Of a stretch of DNA of 7,936 bases, positions 1 through 7,054 are shown in pieces. The stretch's first letter is position 1, and the number at the start of each line of letters is the position of its first letter. Source of the stretch: Algorimicrobium sediminis (GTDB taxonomy: Bacteria > Bacteroidota > Bacteroidia > Flavobacteriales > Flavobacteriaceae); contig NZ_JBHULS010000010.1 of NCBI RefSeq assembly GCF_042684585.1, positions 1 to 7,936 on the forward strand, read 5' to 3'. The notes below the pieces were generated by a model. It was not told the DNA's origin. It ran no database searches and was given only the letters and a program-made list of their open reading frames with translations. A program made the position numbers and the translations under genes.

Positions 1-115
1 TACTTGAATTAACAATTTAAAAAACGACCTAGTTCAAACTGTTTTTTGCCTTCCAAACGGCTAAAAAAAATAGTTTGAACACAAAAATTAACAAAAAAAT
101 GGTCAACCTATTTCA
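1..115 (+). mobile_element. Right end of an IS3-family-like insertion sequence (partial)
   Basis: The segment ends in a terminal repeat, GTCAACCTATTTCA at 102-115. Its reverse complement, TGAAATAGGTTGAC, is exactly the tip at 7820-7833, where an IS3-type orfA begins 44 bases later. Beyond the 14-base tip the two ends diverge, so this is the opposite (right) end of the element and not an inverted copy of the left end. The left IS therefore runs in the + direction and its last base is probably 115, since IS3 elements usually end in CA. Only the non-coding tail is present. A reading TAC-TTG-AAT-TAA at 1-12 could be the last codons of orfB, but this cannot be shown. That the two elements are copies of the same IS is an inference. 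Confidence 0.65.
32..80 (+). terminator. Terminator-like hairpin in the IS tail
   Basis: GTTCAAACT at 32-40 pairs with AGTTTGAAC at 72-80. The stem continues, with small bulges, as a T-run plus GCC at 42-50 against GGC plus an A-run at 59-70. The loop is about 51-58. Its place just inside the IS end suggests a transcription stop for the transposase operon, which would also insulate the array. There is no clean T-tract after the 3' arm, so intrinsic termination is uncertain. Confidence 0.45.
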
Positions 116-135
116 GTATAATACAAACCAACAAA

Positions 136-1002
136 ATGATTTATAAAATTTACACTTTTTGCTTACTTATAATATTTCTGACTTCTTGCAATGAAGAAAA
201 AAATTATGTTCCTGACGGATTAACCAAATTATCTGAAAGCGAACTAATTCAGCGTGCAAAAGATAAAGAACAGTTTGACTTTGAAGAAGTTACTTACAAA
301 AATGAAAAAGGAGAAGTTTTAAGCCTTGATTCGGTTAGAAATTTACCAAATATGAACGAATGGACTTCTGATAGATATGCTGACAAAAACGGAGTTATTA
401 AGGAAATGATAATCCGAAAAGCCACGCAAAAGGACAAAGAATTTCTTGCAAAATTACAGCAAGCGTACAACTACGAACCACCAATTGAAATAATTGACAT
501 TGATTGTAAAAAGAAAGCTGAAATCCTTGACGAAATCTATTCGCTTGACCAAGATATGAGGAAAAGTGATAATCACGATGATTATAACCCTGAAATAGAT
601 AGACAAAATCTAGTCAAAGTAGTTAGTTTAATAGAAAATTGTGGAATGCCAACAACCAAAGAAATAACTTCTAAACAAATGAGTGCGATTTGGTTAGTGT
701 TTCAACACGCTGATAATGAAAATAGAAAAAAATATTTTCCATTATTAAAAAAAGCATCTAAAAATGGAGATTTGAAAAAAAGTCACATCGCTCTAATGCA
801 AGACAGAATTCTAATGATGGATGGAAAACCTCAAATTTATGGTTCGCAAATCACTCAAAATAATGAAACAAATAAGTGGGAACTTTATAAACTTGACAAT
901 CCAGAATTTGTTGATAAAAGGAGAGCTGAAGTTGGACTTGAACCATTAAAGGAATATGTTCAGAATTGGAATATTGAATTTAATGTAAAACAAAAAGAAT
1001 AA
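136..1002 (+). CDS. DUF6624-type lipoprotein
   Basis: A 288-residue predicted lipoprotein. An N-terminal hydrophobic signal leads to a lipobox LTSC with Cys18 as the lipidation site, so it is probably anchored in the cell envelope. The C-terminal half matches what I know of the DUF6624 family: DQDMR at 138-142, a CGMP turn at 169-172, FQHAD at 189-193, DRILM at 223-227, GKPQIYGSQ at 230-238 and RRAEVGLEPL at 262-271. The biochemical function of that family is unknown to me. The start is the first ATG after the IS end, only 20 bases downstream of it, with an A-rich leader. A TATAATAC at 118-125 could be a -10-like element made or retained at the junction. The gene belongs to a cassette whose own start has been lost to the IS insertion; its downstream repeat R1 is intact. 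Confidence 0.85.
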   Translation: MIYKIYTFCLLIIFLTSCNEEKNYVPDGLTKLSESELIQRAKDKEQFDFEEVTYKNEKGEVLSLDSVRNLPNMNEWTSDRYADKNGVIKEMIIRKATQKDKEFLAKLQQAYNYEPPIEIIDIDCKKKAEILDEIYSLDQDMRKSDNHDDYNPEIDRQNLVKVVSLIENCGMPTTKEITSKQMSAIWLVFQHADNENRKKYFPLLKKASKNGDLKKSHIALMQDRILMMDGKPQIYGSQITQNNETNKWELYKLDNPEFVDKRRAEVGLEPLKEYVQNWNIEFNVKQKE

Positions 1003-1013
1003 AAACTGCGTAG

Positions 1014-1136
1014 AACAACGTGTATAATCAATGGCTAGTTCTCGCCTACTTACGAAAATCCTCGCGGATTTTCTATTCGGTTTTTATTTGCTAAATTAGG
1101 TGCTTAAACACGCCACTAATCATACACAAACACGTT
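1014..1136. repeat. attC-like repeat R1 (type A, 123 bp)
   Basis: Order of parts: AAC 1014-1016, spacer AAC 1017-1019, stem GTGTATAATCAATGGC 1020-1035, conserved TCGCCTACTT 1042-1051, internal hairpin GAAAATCCTCGCGGATTTTC 1054-1073 (8-bp stem, TCGC loop), opposite stem GCCACTAATCATACAC 1112-1127, spacer AAACAC 1128-1133, GTT 1134-1136. All three stem mismatches would be G.T wobbles on the bottom strand. It closes the DUF6624 cassette, whose end reads CTGCGTAGAAC, so that cassette should have begun GTTCTACGCAG, now beyond the left IS. It differs from R3 at only 6 of 123 positions. Confidence 0.85.
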
Positions 1137-1168
1137 GTGTTTCATTTTAAAAAAAGATACGTGAAAGA

Positions 1169-3157
1169 ATGATAGTAGAATTTCTTGGACAAGGTTTACA
1201 CTTCGAAGAAGATGAAACGTGCGGAAATCACGTTTGTTCTGCTATTCAAGAAAAGTCATTCACACAAATAACCTTTTTTATTGCTTTTTTAAGAAAACCT
1301 GGTTTAGACTATTTAAAACCTTTTTTAGAAAAAGCAAAGAATGAAAATAGAAACATAACCTTTTATGTCGGAATTGACGAAAGAGTAACATCCAAAGAAG
1401 CTCTAGAATTATTACTCGAACTAGAAATTGAAACCTATATCTACTTTTCTGAAAGGTTTATCTATCATCCAAAAGTTTATTTGTTTGAGGGAGAAAAAAA
1501 TAGAATTATAACTGGCTCTTCTAATCTGACAAAATCAGGACTTTTCTACAATGTTGAATCTTCAATTCTTTTGGATTTTACAAATAGTGATAAGAGTGGA
1601 TTAAAAGTTTTGAAACAACTAAAGGAATTCTATTCTACATTATTAGATTTTACCGACCCAAATATTGAACTTTTAACAAATGAATATTTAGAAAAATTAA
1701 TCGAGGAGCAAAAAGTTTCAACAGAAGCTTTCTCTGATGGCTCTGACTATAATTCAAATATTCACGACAAATCAAAAAGGAAAGGCAAAAATCCAGAAAT
1801 CACCGATTTAGGGAATATTGAAATCACAGAAAAAAGACCTGTAAAACAATATAAATCAATATTGAAAATTACAGATGAATATTTAGAAAAATGGGATTTT
1901 ATGTTTCAAAAAATGGAACGCTTTTATAAGGAAAACAAACATTGTACTGTTCCAAGAGATTATAAAGACAGAACACTTTATGGGTGGTATAGAAAACAGA
2001 AATTACTACACCAAGCCGAATTGTTACCTGAAGAACATTTCAAAAAGTTAAAAAGTATTGATTTCTACTTTGGAGATGGACACACAATATTTTGGGATAG
2101 AAAATGGATGAATAGCTACAACCAACTTTTAGAAATATATAAGGAGACTGGAGATAGCAATATAAAAAGATATAAAGATAATACTCATCCTCTTTTTTAC
2201 ATTTCTAATTGGGTTGCACTCGAAAGAGGAAAATATAAAAAGGGCAAGCTAAAAGATTGGCAAATTGAAAAATTGGAAAGTATTGGTTTTAAATGGGTAA
2301 TGACACGTACACCAAATAATTACAGAATTGTAGATGATTGGTTAGATAAACTTGCATTACTAGAGGACTATAAAAAAGAATTCGGTGATTGTAACGTTTC
2401 TCAAAACAATAAAAATCCAAAATATAAAGGACTCGGAAAGTGGCTTAATGACCAAAGGTTCAACTATAAGAAAAAAAGAAAAATCCTGACAAAGGAGAGA
2501 ATTGAACTTCTTGAAGACCTTGGTGTAGTTTGGGATATGGATGTTTTCAATTTTGAAAAAAGAATTACCCAATTATTAGAATTTAAAAAATCAAATGGAA
2601 ATTTCGATATTCCTTCTAACTATAAGCCGAACCCAAGTTTAGGAAATTACATTTATCGTTTAAAAACAAAGGGAGTCAAAGAAGATTGGAAGAAGAAAAA
2701 ACTTCAAGAAATCGGATTCCACGAAATTGGTACCAAGAAGAAAAAAGAAAAAGGAGGTCACATAACTCAAAGTTGGTATAACAATCTGGAAAAACTAAAA
2801 AAATTGCCTAATCCAAATTTGGCAAAGGACGATAAGCAGTATCCTAAACTTGCAAAATGGTTGCATAATCAGAAAAGAACTTTTAGATACGGCAGACTGA
2901 AAGAAGAACAAATAAATGAGTTAAAAAAACTAAACATAAAACTACCAGTAAAAAGTAAAAAAAGAAAAAAATGGGAGGAATACATTGAAATTATAGAGCT
3001 GTTCAGAGAGGAATATGGAAATAAAAAAATCACATCTGAATTTGATAAAGAACTTTATGAATGGATAAACCAACAGAAAGCGAACTATAAACACAAGAGT
3101 TTAAGACGTGAAAAAGTAGAAAAACTAAAGGAATTGAATATATTACAAACTGAATAA
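1169..3157 (+). CDS. PLD-family nuclease-like domain fused to helicase-associated (HA) repeats
   Basis: A 662-residue cytoplasmic protein. The N-terminal domain (about 1-160) resembles phospholipase-D-fold nucleases of the restriction-enzyme type: HPK at 100-102 gives the HxK signature, followed by GSSNLTKSG at 116-124 and NVE at 128-130. One HKD motif is present, so activity would need a dimer, as known for that family. After a charged linker (about 170-235) come roughly six degenerate repeats of 55-65 residues, at about 241-303, 309-377, 390-456, 460-517, 535-592 and 600-659. Each has W...L..Y/F...G....V/IP, then L..W...QR..YK and L...RI..L..LGF. These resemble the helicase-associated domain (PF03457), thought to bind nucleic acid. 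No helicase motor is present. A DNA-targeting defence role is plausible but inferred. ATG 1169 follows an A-rich leader 35 bases after the cassette start. It is unusually large for cassette cargo. Confidence 0.8.
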   Translation: MIVEFLGQGLHFEEDETCGNHVCSAIQEKSFTQITFFIAFLRKPGLDYLKPFLEKAKNENRNITFYVGIDERVTSKEALELLLELEIETYIYFSERFIYHPKVYLFEGEKNRIITGSSNLTKSGLFYNVESSILLDFTNSDKSGLKVLKQLKEFYSTLLDFTDPNIELLTNEYLEKLIEEQKVSTEAFSDGSDYNSNIHDKSKRKGKNPEITDLGNIEITEKRPVKQYKSILKITDEYLEKWDFMFQKMERFYKENKHCTVPRDYKDRTLYGWYRKQKLLHQAELLPEEHFKKLKSIDFYFGDGHTIFWDRKWMNSYNQLLEIYKETGDSNIKRYKDNTHPLFYISNWVALERGKYKKGKLKDWQIEKLESIGFKWVMTRTPNNYRIVDDWLDKLALLEDYKKEFGDCNVSQNNKNPKYKGLGKWLNDQRFNYKKKRKILTKERIELLEDLGVVWDMDVFNFEKRITQLLEFKKSNGNFDIPSNYKPNPSLGNYIYRLKTKGVKEDWKKKKLQEIGFHEIGTKKKKEKGGHITQSWYNNLEKLKKLPNPNLAKDDKQYPKLAKWLHNQKRTFRYGRLKEEQINELKKLNIKLPVKSKKRKKWEEYIEIIELFREEYGNKKITSEFDKELYEWINQQKANYKHKSLRREKVEKLKELNILQTE

Positions 3158-3170
3158 AAAACGAAAACAC

Positions 3171-3293
3171 AACAATGGTTATAAGTAATTGCTTGTTCTC
3201 GCCTACTTCTGAAAATTCTCGCGGATTTTCAGTTTGGTGTGTACTTGCAAAGTTTCGTGCCAACCCACGCAACTACTCATAACCGAGACCGTT
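3171..3293. repeat. attC-like repeat R2 (type A, 123 bp)
   Basis: Order of parts: AAC 3171-3173, spacer AAT, stem GGTTATAAGTAATTGC 3177-3192, TCGCCTACTT 3199-3208, internal hairpin CTGAAAATTC/GGATTTTCAG at 3209-3232 (10-bp stem with one wobble, TCGC loop), stem GCAACTACTCATAACC 3269-3284, spacer GAGACC 3285-3290, GTT 3291-3293. The stem sequence differs from R1 at several positions on both arms, so pairing is conserved while sequence is not. It closes the PLD-HA cassette: its left flank AAACACAAC (3165-3173) is the reverse complement of GTTGTGTTT (1134-1142), the start of the same cassette. Confidence 0.85.
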
Positions 3294-3306
3294 GTAAAAC
3301 ATTTGA

Positions 3307-4020
3307 ATGAAAATCTCGATTGACATTAAACATCTGATATTTATCTCACTCGGATTTGTTCTATTCACAATAATTGGAACAATAAGTCACGAATATGGTC
3401 ATATAATAGTTGCTAAATCTTTAGGTTACGAAACTACCCTTCATTATGGAAGTATGAATTATGACAACTCTTCTTTCCAAAAAAACATTATTGAAATTTA
3501 CAATCAAAATAAAACAGAAATTGAAAACGGAACTGAATTTAAGCAGAAAGCGGAATATGAAAATGGAGTAAAAAAATTAACGAACGACATTTTACTGGTA
3601 AGAATTGGAGGTCCTTTACAAACAATAATGACAGGAATGATTGGACTAATTATTATCTTCTGGAGGAGAAAAAAAATTATTGAATATGGACTAAAATTAT
3701 TCGATTGGTTAGCAGTTTTTCTTTCCTTATTCTGGTTAAGAGAGGTCTTTAATTTGACAATGTCTATTGGTAGTGAATTAATAAAACCTGATGGAAGTTA
3801 TTTTGGAGGAGATGAAAAGAAAATTTCTGAACTATTAAATTTGTGGAGTGGAACTGTTTCTGGTGTTTTAGGAATAATAGGATTATTTATATCTATATTT
3901 ATCGTGTTTAGAATTGTTCCTAAACATTTAAGATTAACATTTATTGCTGGTGGATTTTTAGGTGGAATATTTGGATTCATTTTATGGATGAACATTTTGG
4001 GTCCGAAAATATTACCGTAA
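3307..4020 (+). CDS. M50 (site-2-protease)-like membrane metalloprotease
   Basis: A 237-residue polytopic membrane protein. A first hydrophobic segment (about 8-27) runs into HEYGH at 28-32, an HExxH zinc site at the end of a membrane helix, as in M50 intramembrane proteases. A soluble insert of about 45-95 follows. Next are IGGPLQ at 100-105 leading into a hydrophobic stretch (106-118), then further membrane segments near 132-150, 183-204 and 211-230. Acidic residues Asp162 and Asp169 lie where a third metal ligand might sit, but I cannot assign it. The substrate is unknown. The gene is alone in its cassette. ATG 3307 is 16 bases after the cassette's GTT and is the first in-frame ATG, with AT-rich leader ACATTTGA and no Shine-Dalgarno sequence. 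Assignment rests on the zinc motif and topology and could be a distant relative only. Confidence 0.7.
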   Translation: MKISIDIKHLIFISLGFVLFTIIGTISHEYGHIIVAKSLGYETTLHYGSMNYDNSSFQKNIIEIYNQNKTEIENGTEFKQKAEYENGVKKLTNDILLVRIGGPLQTIMTGMIGLIIIFWRRKKIIEYGLKLFDWLAVFLSLFWLREVFNLTMSIGSELIKPDGSYFGGDEKKISELLNLWSGTVSGVLGIIGLFISIFIVFRIVPKHLRLTFIAGGFLGGIFGFILWMNILGPKILP

Positions 4021-4032
4021 AAAACGTTTTAC

Positions 4033-4155
4033 AACAACGTGTATAATTAATGGCTGGTTCTCGCCTACTTACGAAAATCCTCGCGGATTTTCTATTCAGT
4101 TTTTATTTGCTAAATTAGGTGCTTAAACACGCCACTAATCATACTCAAAACCGTT
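4033..4155. repeat. attC-like repeat R3 (type A, 123 bp)
   Basis: Order of parts: AAC 4033-4035, spacer AAC, stem GTGTATAATTAATGGC 4039-4054, TCGCCTACTT 4061-4070, hairpin GAAAATCCTCGCGGATTTTC 4073-4092, stem GCCACTAATCATACTC 4131-4146, spacer AAAACC 4147-4152, GTT 4153-4155. It closes the M50-like cassette: its left flank GTTTTACAAC (4026-4035) is the exact reverse complement of the cassette start GTTGTAAAAC (3291-3300). The stem has one true mismatch (second pair) besides the fixed wobbles. Confidence 0.85.
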
Positions 4156-4828
4156 GCCATTAATTTGAAAAAAATGACTAAAACGATAATAATTGTACTT
4201 CTGACATTTTTTACCTTAAGCTGTACAGATATAAATCAAGGCGAAAACACTATCGCAAAATTGGAAAATCTACGCGCGGAAAATGATAGTTTGCGGAAAA
4301 TTGTTGCGGATATTGAAACTAAATATGTATTTGACAGTATTTCGTTTCGAGAAATTTATGGAAAGGACAATAAATATGAACGGAATGCGGAATTTAATGT
4401 TGAATTATTAGTGGTTGGCTATAATCCAAATAAAAGTTATTTCGTAAAATTCGATAGCCTTGTTGATGGAAAAAAAGTAAATCCAGACACTCTAAAACAA
4501 AGCAACGGCGGATTTAAATACAAAACCAAATTGACTGAAAAAGAAAATGTCATCCGAATTGATATGAACGTTGAGAATGAATACGGACAGAAGAAAATGG
4601 GAACGTTACTCGAAACAATACGGACAAAAAACTAATGGCAACAATGTATATAAAAAATAGCGCAAGTCATTGCTAATACTAAGGTTTGGGCGTTTTTGGA
4701 AAGTCGCATAATTTTTAAATTTGACGATTTCCAATAAAAAAGATAAATAGTAAAATTTAAAAATTCGGCTTGTGTTTCATCCGAAAAGTTATCGCCTACT
4801 TTCAGCGCTACTTTTCATATACGGAGCC
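4153..4828 (+). mobile_element. Duplicated cassette, copy A (676 bp)
   Basis: The unit starts GTTGCCATTA (4153-4162) and ends TAATGGCAAC (4633-4642) followed by repeat R4. An equal-length copy lies at 6379-7054 at a constant offset of 2226 bases, with no indels. Up to the stop codon I find one difference (T4467 against C6693, synonymous Asp). The repeat portion, in contrast, differs at about 16 positions. The copies are separated by a different two-gene cassette, so they are not in tandem. Confidence 0.85.
4174..4635 (+). CDS. Small coiled-coil lipoprotein (copy A)
   Basis: A 153-residue predicted lipoprotein from ATG 4174. A hydrophobic signal ends in a lipobox LSC with Cys17 as the lipidation site. 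A short coiled coil follows (about 23-48, IAKLENLRAENDSLRKIV), then a beta-rich tail of about 55-150 with NPNKSYFVKFDSLVDG and a closing TLLETI strand. I do not recognise a family. It is probably exposed in the periplasm or at the surface. A TTG at 4165 would add three residues (MKK) and give a more basic signal peptide; ATG is preferred because of its A-run leader. The stop codon TAA (4633-4635) forms the first bases of the cassette's terminal inverted repeat, so gene and recombination end overlap. Confidence 0.75.
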   Translation: MTKTIIIVLLTFFTLSCTDINQGENTIAKLENLRAENDSLRKIVADIETKYVFDSISFREIYGKDNKYERNAEFNVELLVVGYNPNKSYFVKFDSLVDGKKVNPDTLKQSNGGFKYKTKLTEKENVIRIDMNVENEYGQKKMGTLLETIRTKN

Positions 4829-4831
4829 GTT
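4640..4831. repeat. attC-like repeat R4 (type B, 192 bp)
   Basis: Order of parts: AAC 4640-4642, spacer AAT, 18-base stem GTATATAAAAAATAGCGC 4646-4663, opposite stem GCGCTACTTTTCATATAC 4805-4822, spacer GGAGCC 4823-4828, GTT 4829-4831. The interior is longer than in type A. It holds another inverted pair, GGAAAGTCG (4698-4706) against CGATTTCC (4725-4732), with a one-base bulge. It also carries TCGCCTACTT at 4792-4801, on the right side instead of the left. It closes duplicated cassette copy A. Confidence 0.85.
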
Positions 4832-4859
4832 ACAAACAATTTAAACCAAACTTTACACA

Positions 4860-5627
4860 ATGAAAAAACTGAATTTACTACTTGTATTTTTAATTGGATT
4901 AACGATTTTGTCTTGTTCATCAGATGACAATAACGGAACTGATGACCAAACACCCGAAGAAACAACTAAATTACTCAAAAAAATGACCTTTAGCGGAAAT
5001 GGAAATTATTCCCTAACATTTTTCTACAATGCTGACAACAAAATTGACCGAATGCAAAGTGCAGGAACTGGAGACGATTTTATTAAACAATTCTACTATA
5101 ATAATGGAGTTTTAGACAGAGCCGAATTTCAAGATTTAAACGGGATTTCTGACGGTTCAATTGAACAGTATGTTTACAATAATGGATTACTTATAGAAAG
5201 ACAAGATTTTTATAATAATACTACACTTGATGAGCGATTTCTTTATTCATTTACAAATAGTAATATATACAATATTCAATATATTGGTAATGGTCAAACT
5301 ACATATTCAGAAGAATATATTTTTGAGTATGATACCGATAATAATGTGATTTCAAGAAAACACGATTACTTAAATACTGCTATCTCTGACCAAGAACTAA
5401 CATTTACCTACGACACTAAAAAAAGTCCATTTCTTAATTTTCAACCAAATATAGTTTTAATAGATGATTTCTTTTCTTTCAACAATAATCCAACTTCTCG
5501 AATTTTAACTGATTTATCGAACAATAATGTTATTTCGGAAAAAAATTATACTTACACTTATGATAATGATGATTATGCGACTTCTAAAACAGATGGAACA
5601 GAAACTATAACCTACGAATACTATTAA
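4860..5627 (+). CDS. Lipoprotein with YD/RHS-like beta repeats
   Basis: A 255-residue predicted lipoprotein. The signal peptide ends in lipobox ILSC (Cys19), and the mature protein opens with an acidic Ser/Asp/Asn/Thr-rich linker (about 20-38) typical of flavobacterial surface-exposed lipoproteins. The rest is a series of short beta-hairpin units with YN.DNKI, YNNGVLDRAEF, YNNGLLIERQDFY, FEYDTDNNVISR, FTYDTKK and YTYDNDDYATS, ending YEYY. These resemble YD repeats of RHS-like or DUF4595-type proteins and probably form a beta-meander. The function is unknown. ATG 4860 is 31 bases after the cassette's GTT. It is followed after 19 bases by an outer-membrane barrel gene in the same cassette, so the two are probably co-transcribed and may act together at the outer membrane (inference). 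Confidence 0.75.
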   Translation: MKKLNLLLVFLIGLTILSCSSDDNNGTDDQTPEETTKLLKKMTFSGNGNYSLTFFYNADNKIDRMQSAGTGDDFIKQFYYNNGVLDRAEFQDLNGISDGSIEQYVYNNGLLIERQDFYNNTTLDERFLYSFTNSNIYNIQYIGNGQTTYSEEYIFEYDTDNNVISRKHDYLNTAISDQELTFTYDTKKSPFLNFQPNIVLIDDFFSFNNNPTSRILTDLSNNNVISEKNYTYTYDNDDYATSKTDGTETITYEYY

Positions 5628-5646
5628 TTAAACTCAAATTACAATA

Positions 5647-6228
5647 ATGAAAAGAATATTTTTAATTGGTTTATTAACCTTTTTACCTTTTCTATCTTTT
5701 TCTCAAAATAAAATAGGAATTTTAGCAGGTGTAAATGGTTCAACACTTTCCGATGGGATTTTGGAAAGTTTCGGAATTCACAGCAACTCTTTCAGTTTAC
5801 ACCTTGGAGCTGTTTATGAATTAGATTTTTCAGAAAAAATCGCATTTCGCCCAAAGCTTGTTTATTCTCAACAAGGAGATAGAGAAGATTTTTATGATAA
5901 CATAAAGTATCAAACGTCATATATAAATATTCCACTAAATTTTAAATTCTTCAATAAGCCATATATTTTAGCTGGTCCTCAAATTGGATTTTTATTGGAC
6001 ACTGAAAAAAGAGAATTTGATTTTGGCGATTTAAAAAGTTTAGATTACGGACTTAATCTTGGAATAGGAATAGATATTAAAGACTTTTTTGTGGAACTTA
6101 ATTTGTATCAAGGATTTAATGAGTTAATTGCTGTGAAATATGAGCAAACCAATCCATTTAGAGATATTGATATAAAAGCAACAAATACAGTTGTACAATT
6201 AAGTTTTGGCTATAATTTTGAATTATAA
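5647..6228 (+). CDS. PorT-family outer-membrane beta-barrel protein
   Basis: A 193-residue protein. A cleavable signal peptide (about 1-20, ending FLSFSQ) leads to a small barrel with alternating strands: IGILAGVNGSTLS at 23-35, SFSLHLGAVYELDF, IAFRPKLVYSQQGD, YINIPLNFKFF, YILAGPQIGFLLD, LDYGLNLGIGIDI, FFVELNLYQGF and the final VVQLSFGYNFEL. The GVN..S start and the NIPLNFKF and GPQIGFLLD strands are typical of the PorT/OMP_b-brl_2 barrels abundant in Bacteroidota. Most of these have no known specific role, so this should not be read as the type IX secretion PorT itself. It is the second gene of a two-gene cassette, and the stop lies 27 bases before the AAC of repeat R5. Confidence 0.85.
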   Translation: MKRIFLIGLLTFLPFLSFSQNKIGILAGVNGSTLSDGILESFGIHSNSFSLHLGAVYELDFSEKIAFRPKLVYSQQGDREDFYDNIKYQTSYINIPLNFKFFNKPYILAGPQIGFLLDTEKREFDFGDLKSLDYGLNLGIGIDIKDFFVELNLYQGFNELIAVKYEQTNPFRDIDIKATNTVVQLSFGYNFEL

Positions 6229-6255
6229 CAAGCATCTGAAATAAAAACTGTTTGT

Positions 6256-6381
6256 AACACCGTATATAATTTATTGCTGGCTTCTTGCCTACTTACGAAA
6301 GTCCTCGCGGACTTTCTTGGTCGGTAATTATTTACTAAATTAGTTGCTTGAAACACGCAACAAACCATATACAACAACGTT
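6256..6381. repeat. attC-like repeat R5 (type A, 126 bp)
   Basis: Order of parts: AAC 6256-6258, spacer ACC, stem GTATATAATTTATTGC 6262-6277, TTGCCTACTT 6285-6294, internal hairpin GAAAGTCCTCGCGGACTTTC 6297-6316, stem GCAACAAACCATATAC 6357-6372, spacer AACAAC 6373-6378, GTT 6379-6381. Relative to R1 and R3 the internal hairpin has changed A to G on one arm and T to C on the other, which keeps the pair. It closes the lipoprotein-barrel cassette: TGTTTGTAAC (6249-6258) is the exact reverse complement of the cassette start GTTACAAACA (4829-4838). Confidence 0.85.
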
Positions 6382-7054
6382 GCCATTAATTTGAAAAAAA
6401 TGACTAAAACGATAATAATTGTACTTCTGACATTTTTTACCTTAAGCTGTACAGATATAAATCAAGGCGAAAACACTATCGCAAAATTGGAAAATCTACG
6501 CGCGGAAAATGATAGTTTGCGGAAAATTGTTGCGGATATTGAAACTAAATATGTATTTGACAGTATTTCGTTTCGAGAAATTTATGGAAAGGACAATAAA
6601 TATGAACGGAATGCGGAATTTAATGTTGAATTATTAGTGGTTGGCTATAATCCAAATAAAAGTTATTTCGTAAAATTCGATAGCCTTGTTGACGGAAAAA
6701 AAGTAAATCCAGACACTCTAAAACAAAGCAACGGCGGATTTAAATACAAAACCAAATTGACTGAAAAAGAAAATGTCATCCGAATTGATATGAACGTTGA
6801 GAATGAATACGGACAGAAGAAAATGGGAACGTTACTCGAAACAATACGGACAAAAAACTAATGGCAACAATGTATATAAAAAATAGCGCAAGTTATTGCT
6901 ATCACAAAGTTTTGGGCGTTTTTGGAAAGTCGCCAAATTTTTAAATTTGACGATTTCCAAGTAAAAAGATAAATAGTAAAATTTAAAAATTCGGCTTGTG
7001 TTTAAACCGAAAAGTGACAGCTTATTTTCAGCGCTACTTTTCATATACGGAGCC
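6379..7054 (+). mobile_element. Duplicated cassette, copy B (676 bp)
   Basis: Second copy of the unit at 4153-4828. It has the same termini, GTTGCCATTA at 6379-6388 and TAATGGCAAC at 6859-6868, and the same length. Its gene body is identical except for one synonymous change, while the interior of its repeat R6 has diverged. It sits between the lipoprotein-barrel cassette and the DUF2188 cassette. Confidence 0.85.
6400..6861 (+). CDS. Small coiled-coil lipoprotein (copy B)
   Basis: The encoded protein is identical to that of copy A at 4174-4635: lipobox LSC with Cys17, a coiled coil at about 23-48 and a beta-rich C-terminal domain. The only base change is C6693 in an Asp codon. ATG 6400 is chosen as the start, with TTG 6391 as an alternative giving three more residues. 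The TAA stop at 6859-6861 overlaps the cassette end. Two intact, identical copies suggest recent duplication or recombination of the coding part, or gain of the same cassette twice. The function is not recognised. Confidence 0.75.
   Translation: MTKTIIIVLLTFFTLSCTDINQGENTIAKLENLRAENDSLRKIVADIETKYVFDSISFREIYGKDNKYERNAEFNVELLVVGYNPNKSYFVKFDSLVDGKKVNPDTLKQSNGGFKYKTKLTEKENVIRIDMNVENEYGQKKMGTLLETIRTKN

Noticed and set aside
1..12. End of IS orfB (codons TAC-TTG-AAT-TAA)
   Set aside because: Four codons at a window edge cannot be told from chance, so it is not listed as a gene.
1054..1073. Inner hairpin GAAAATCC-TCGC-GGATTTTC as an intrinsic terminator
   Set aside because: The stem is only 8 bp and AT-rich, no T-tract follows it, and it recurs as a conserved part inside several repeats. 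A role as part of the repeat is more likely.
2360..2572. Minus-strand open frames at 2360-2572, 3030-3272, 3798-3995, 6832-7089, 7346-7531 and 7455-7676
   Set aside because: They lie antisense to convincing genes or across the structured repeats, are low-complexity hydrophobic translations, and show no recognisable domain.
5647..6228. Type IX secretion component PorT
   Set aside because: The barrel family shares the PorT name, but it is very large. Nothing nearby belongs to type IX secretion.
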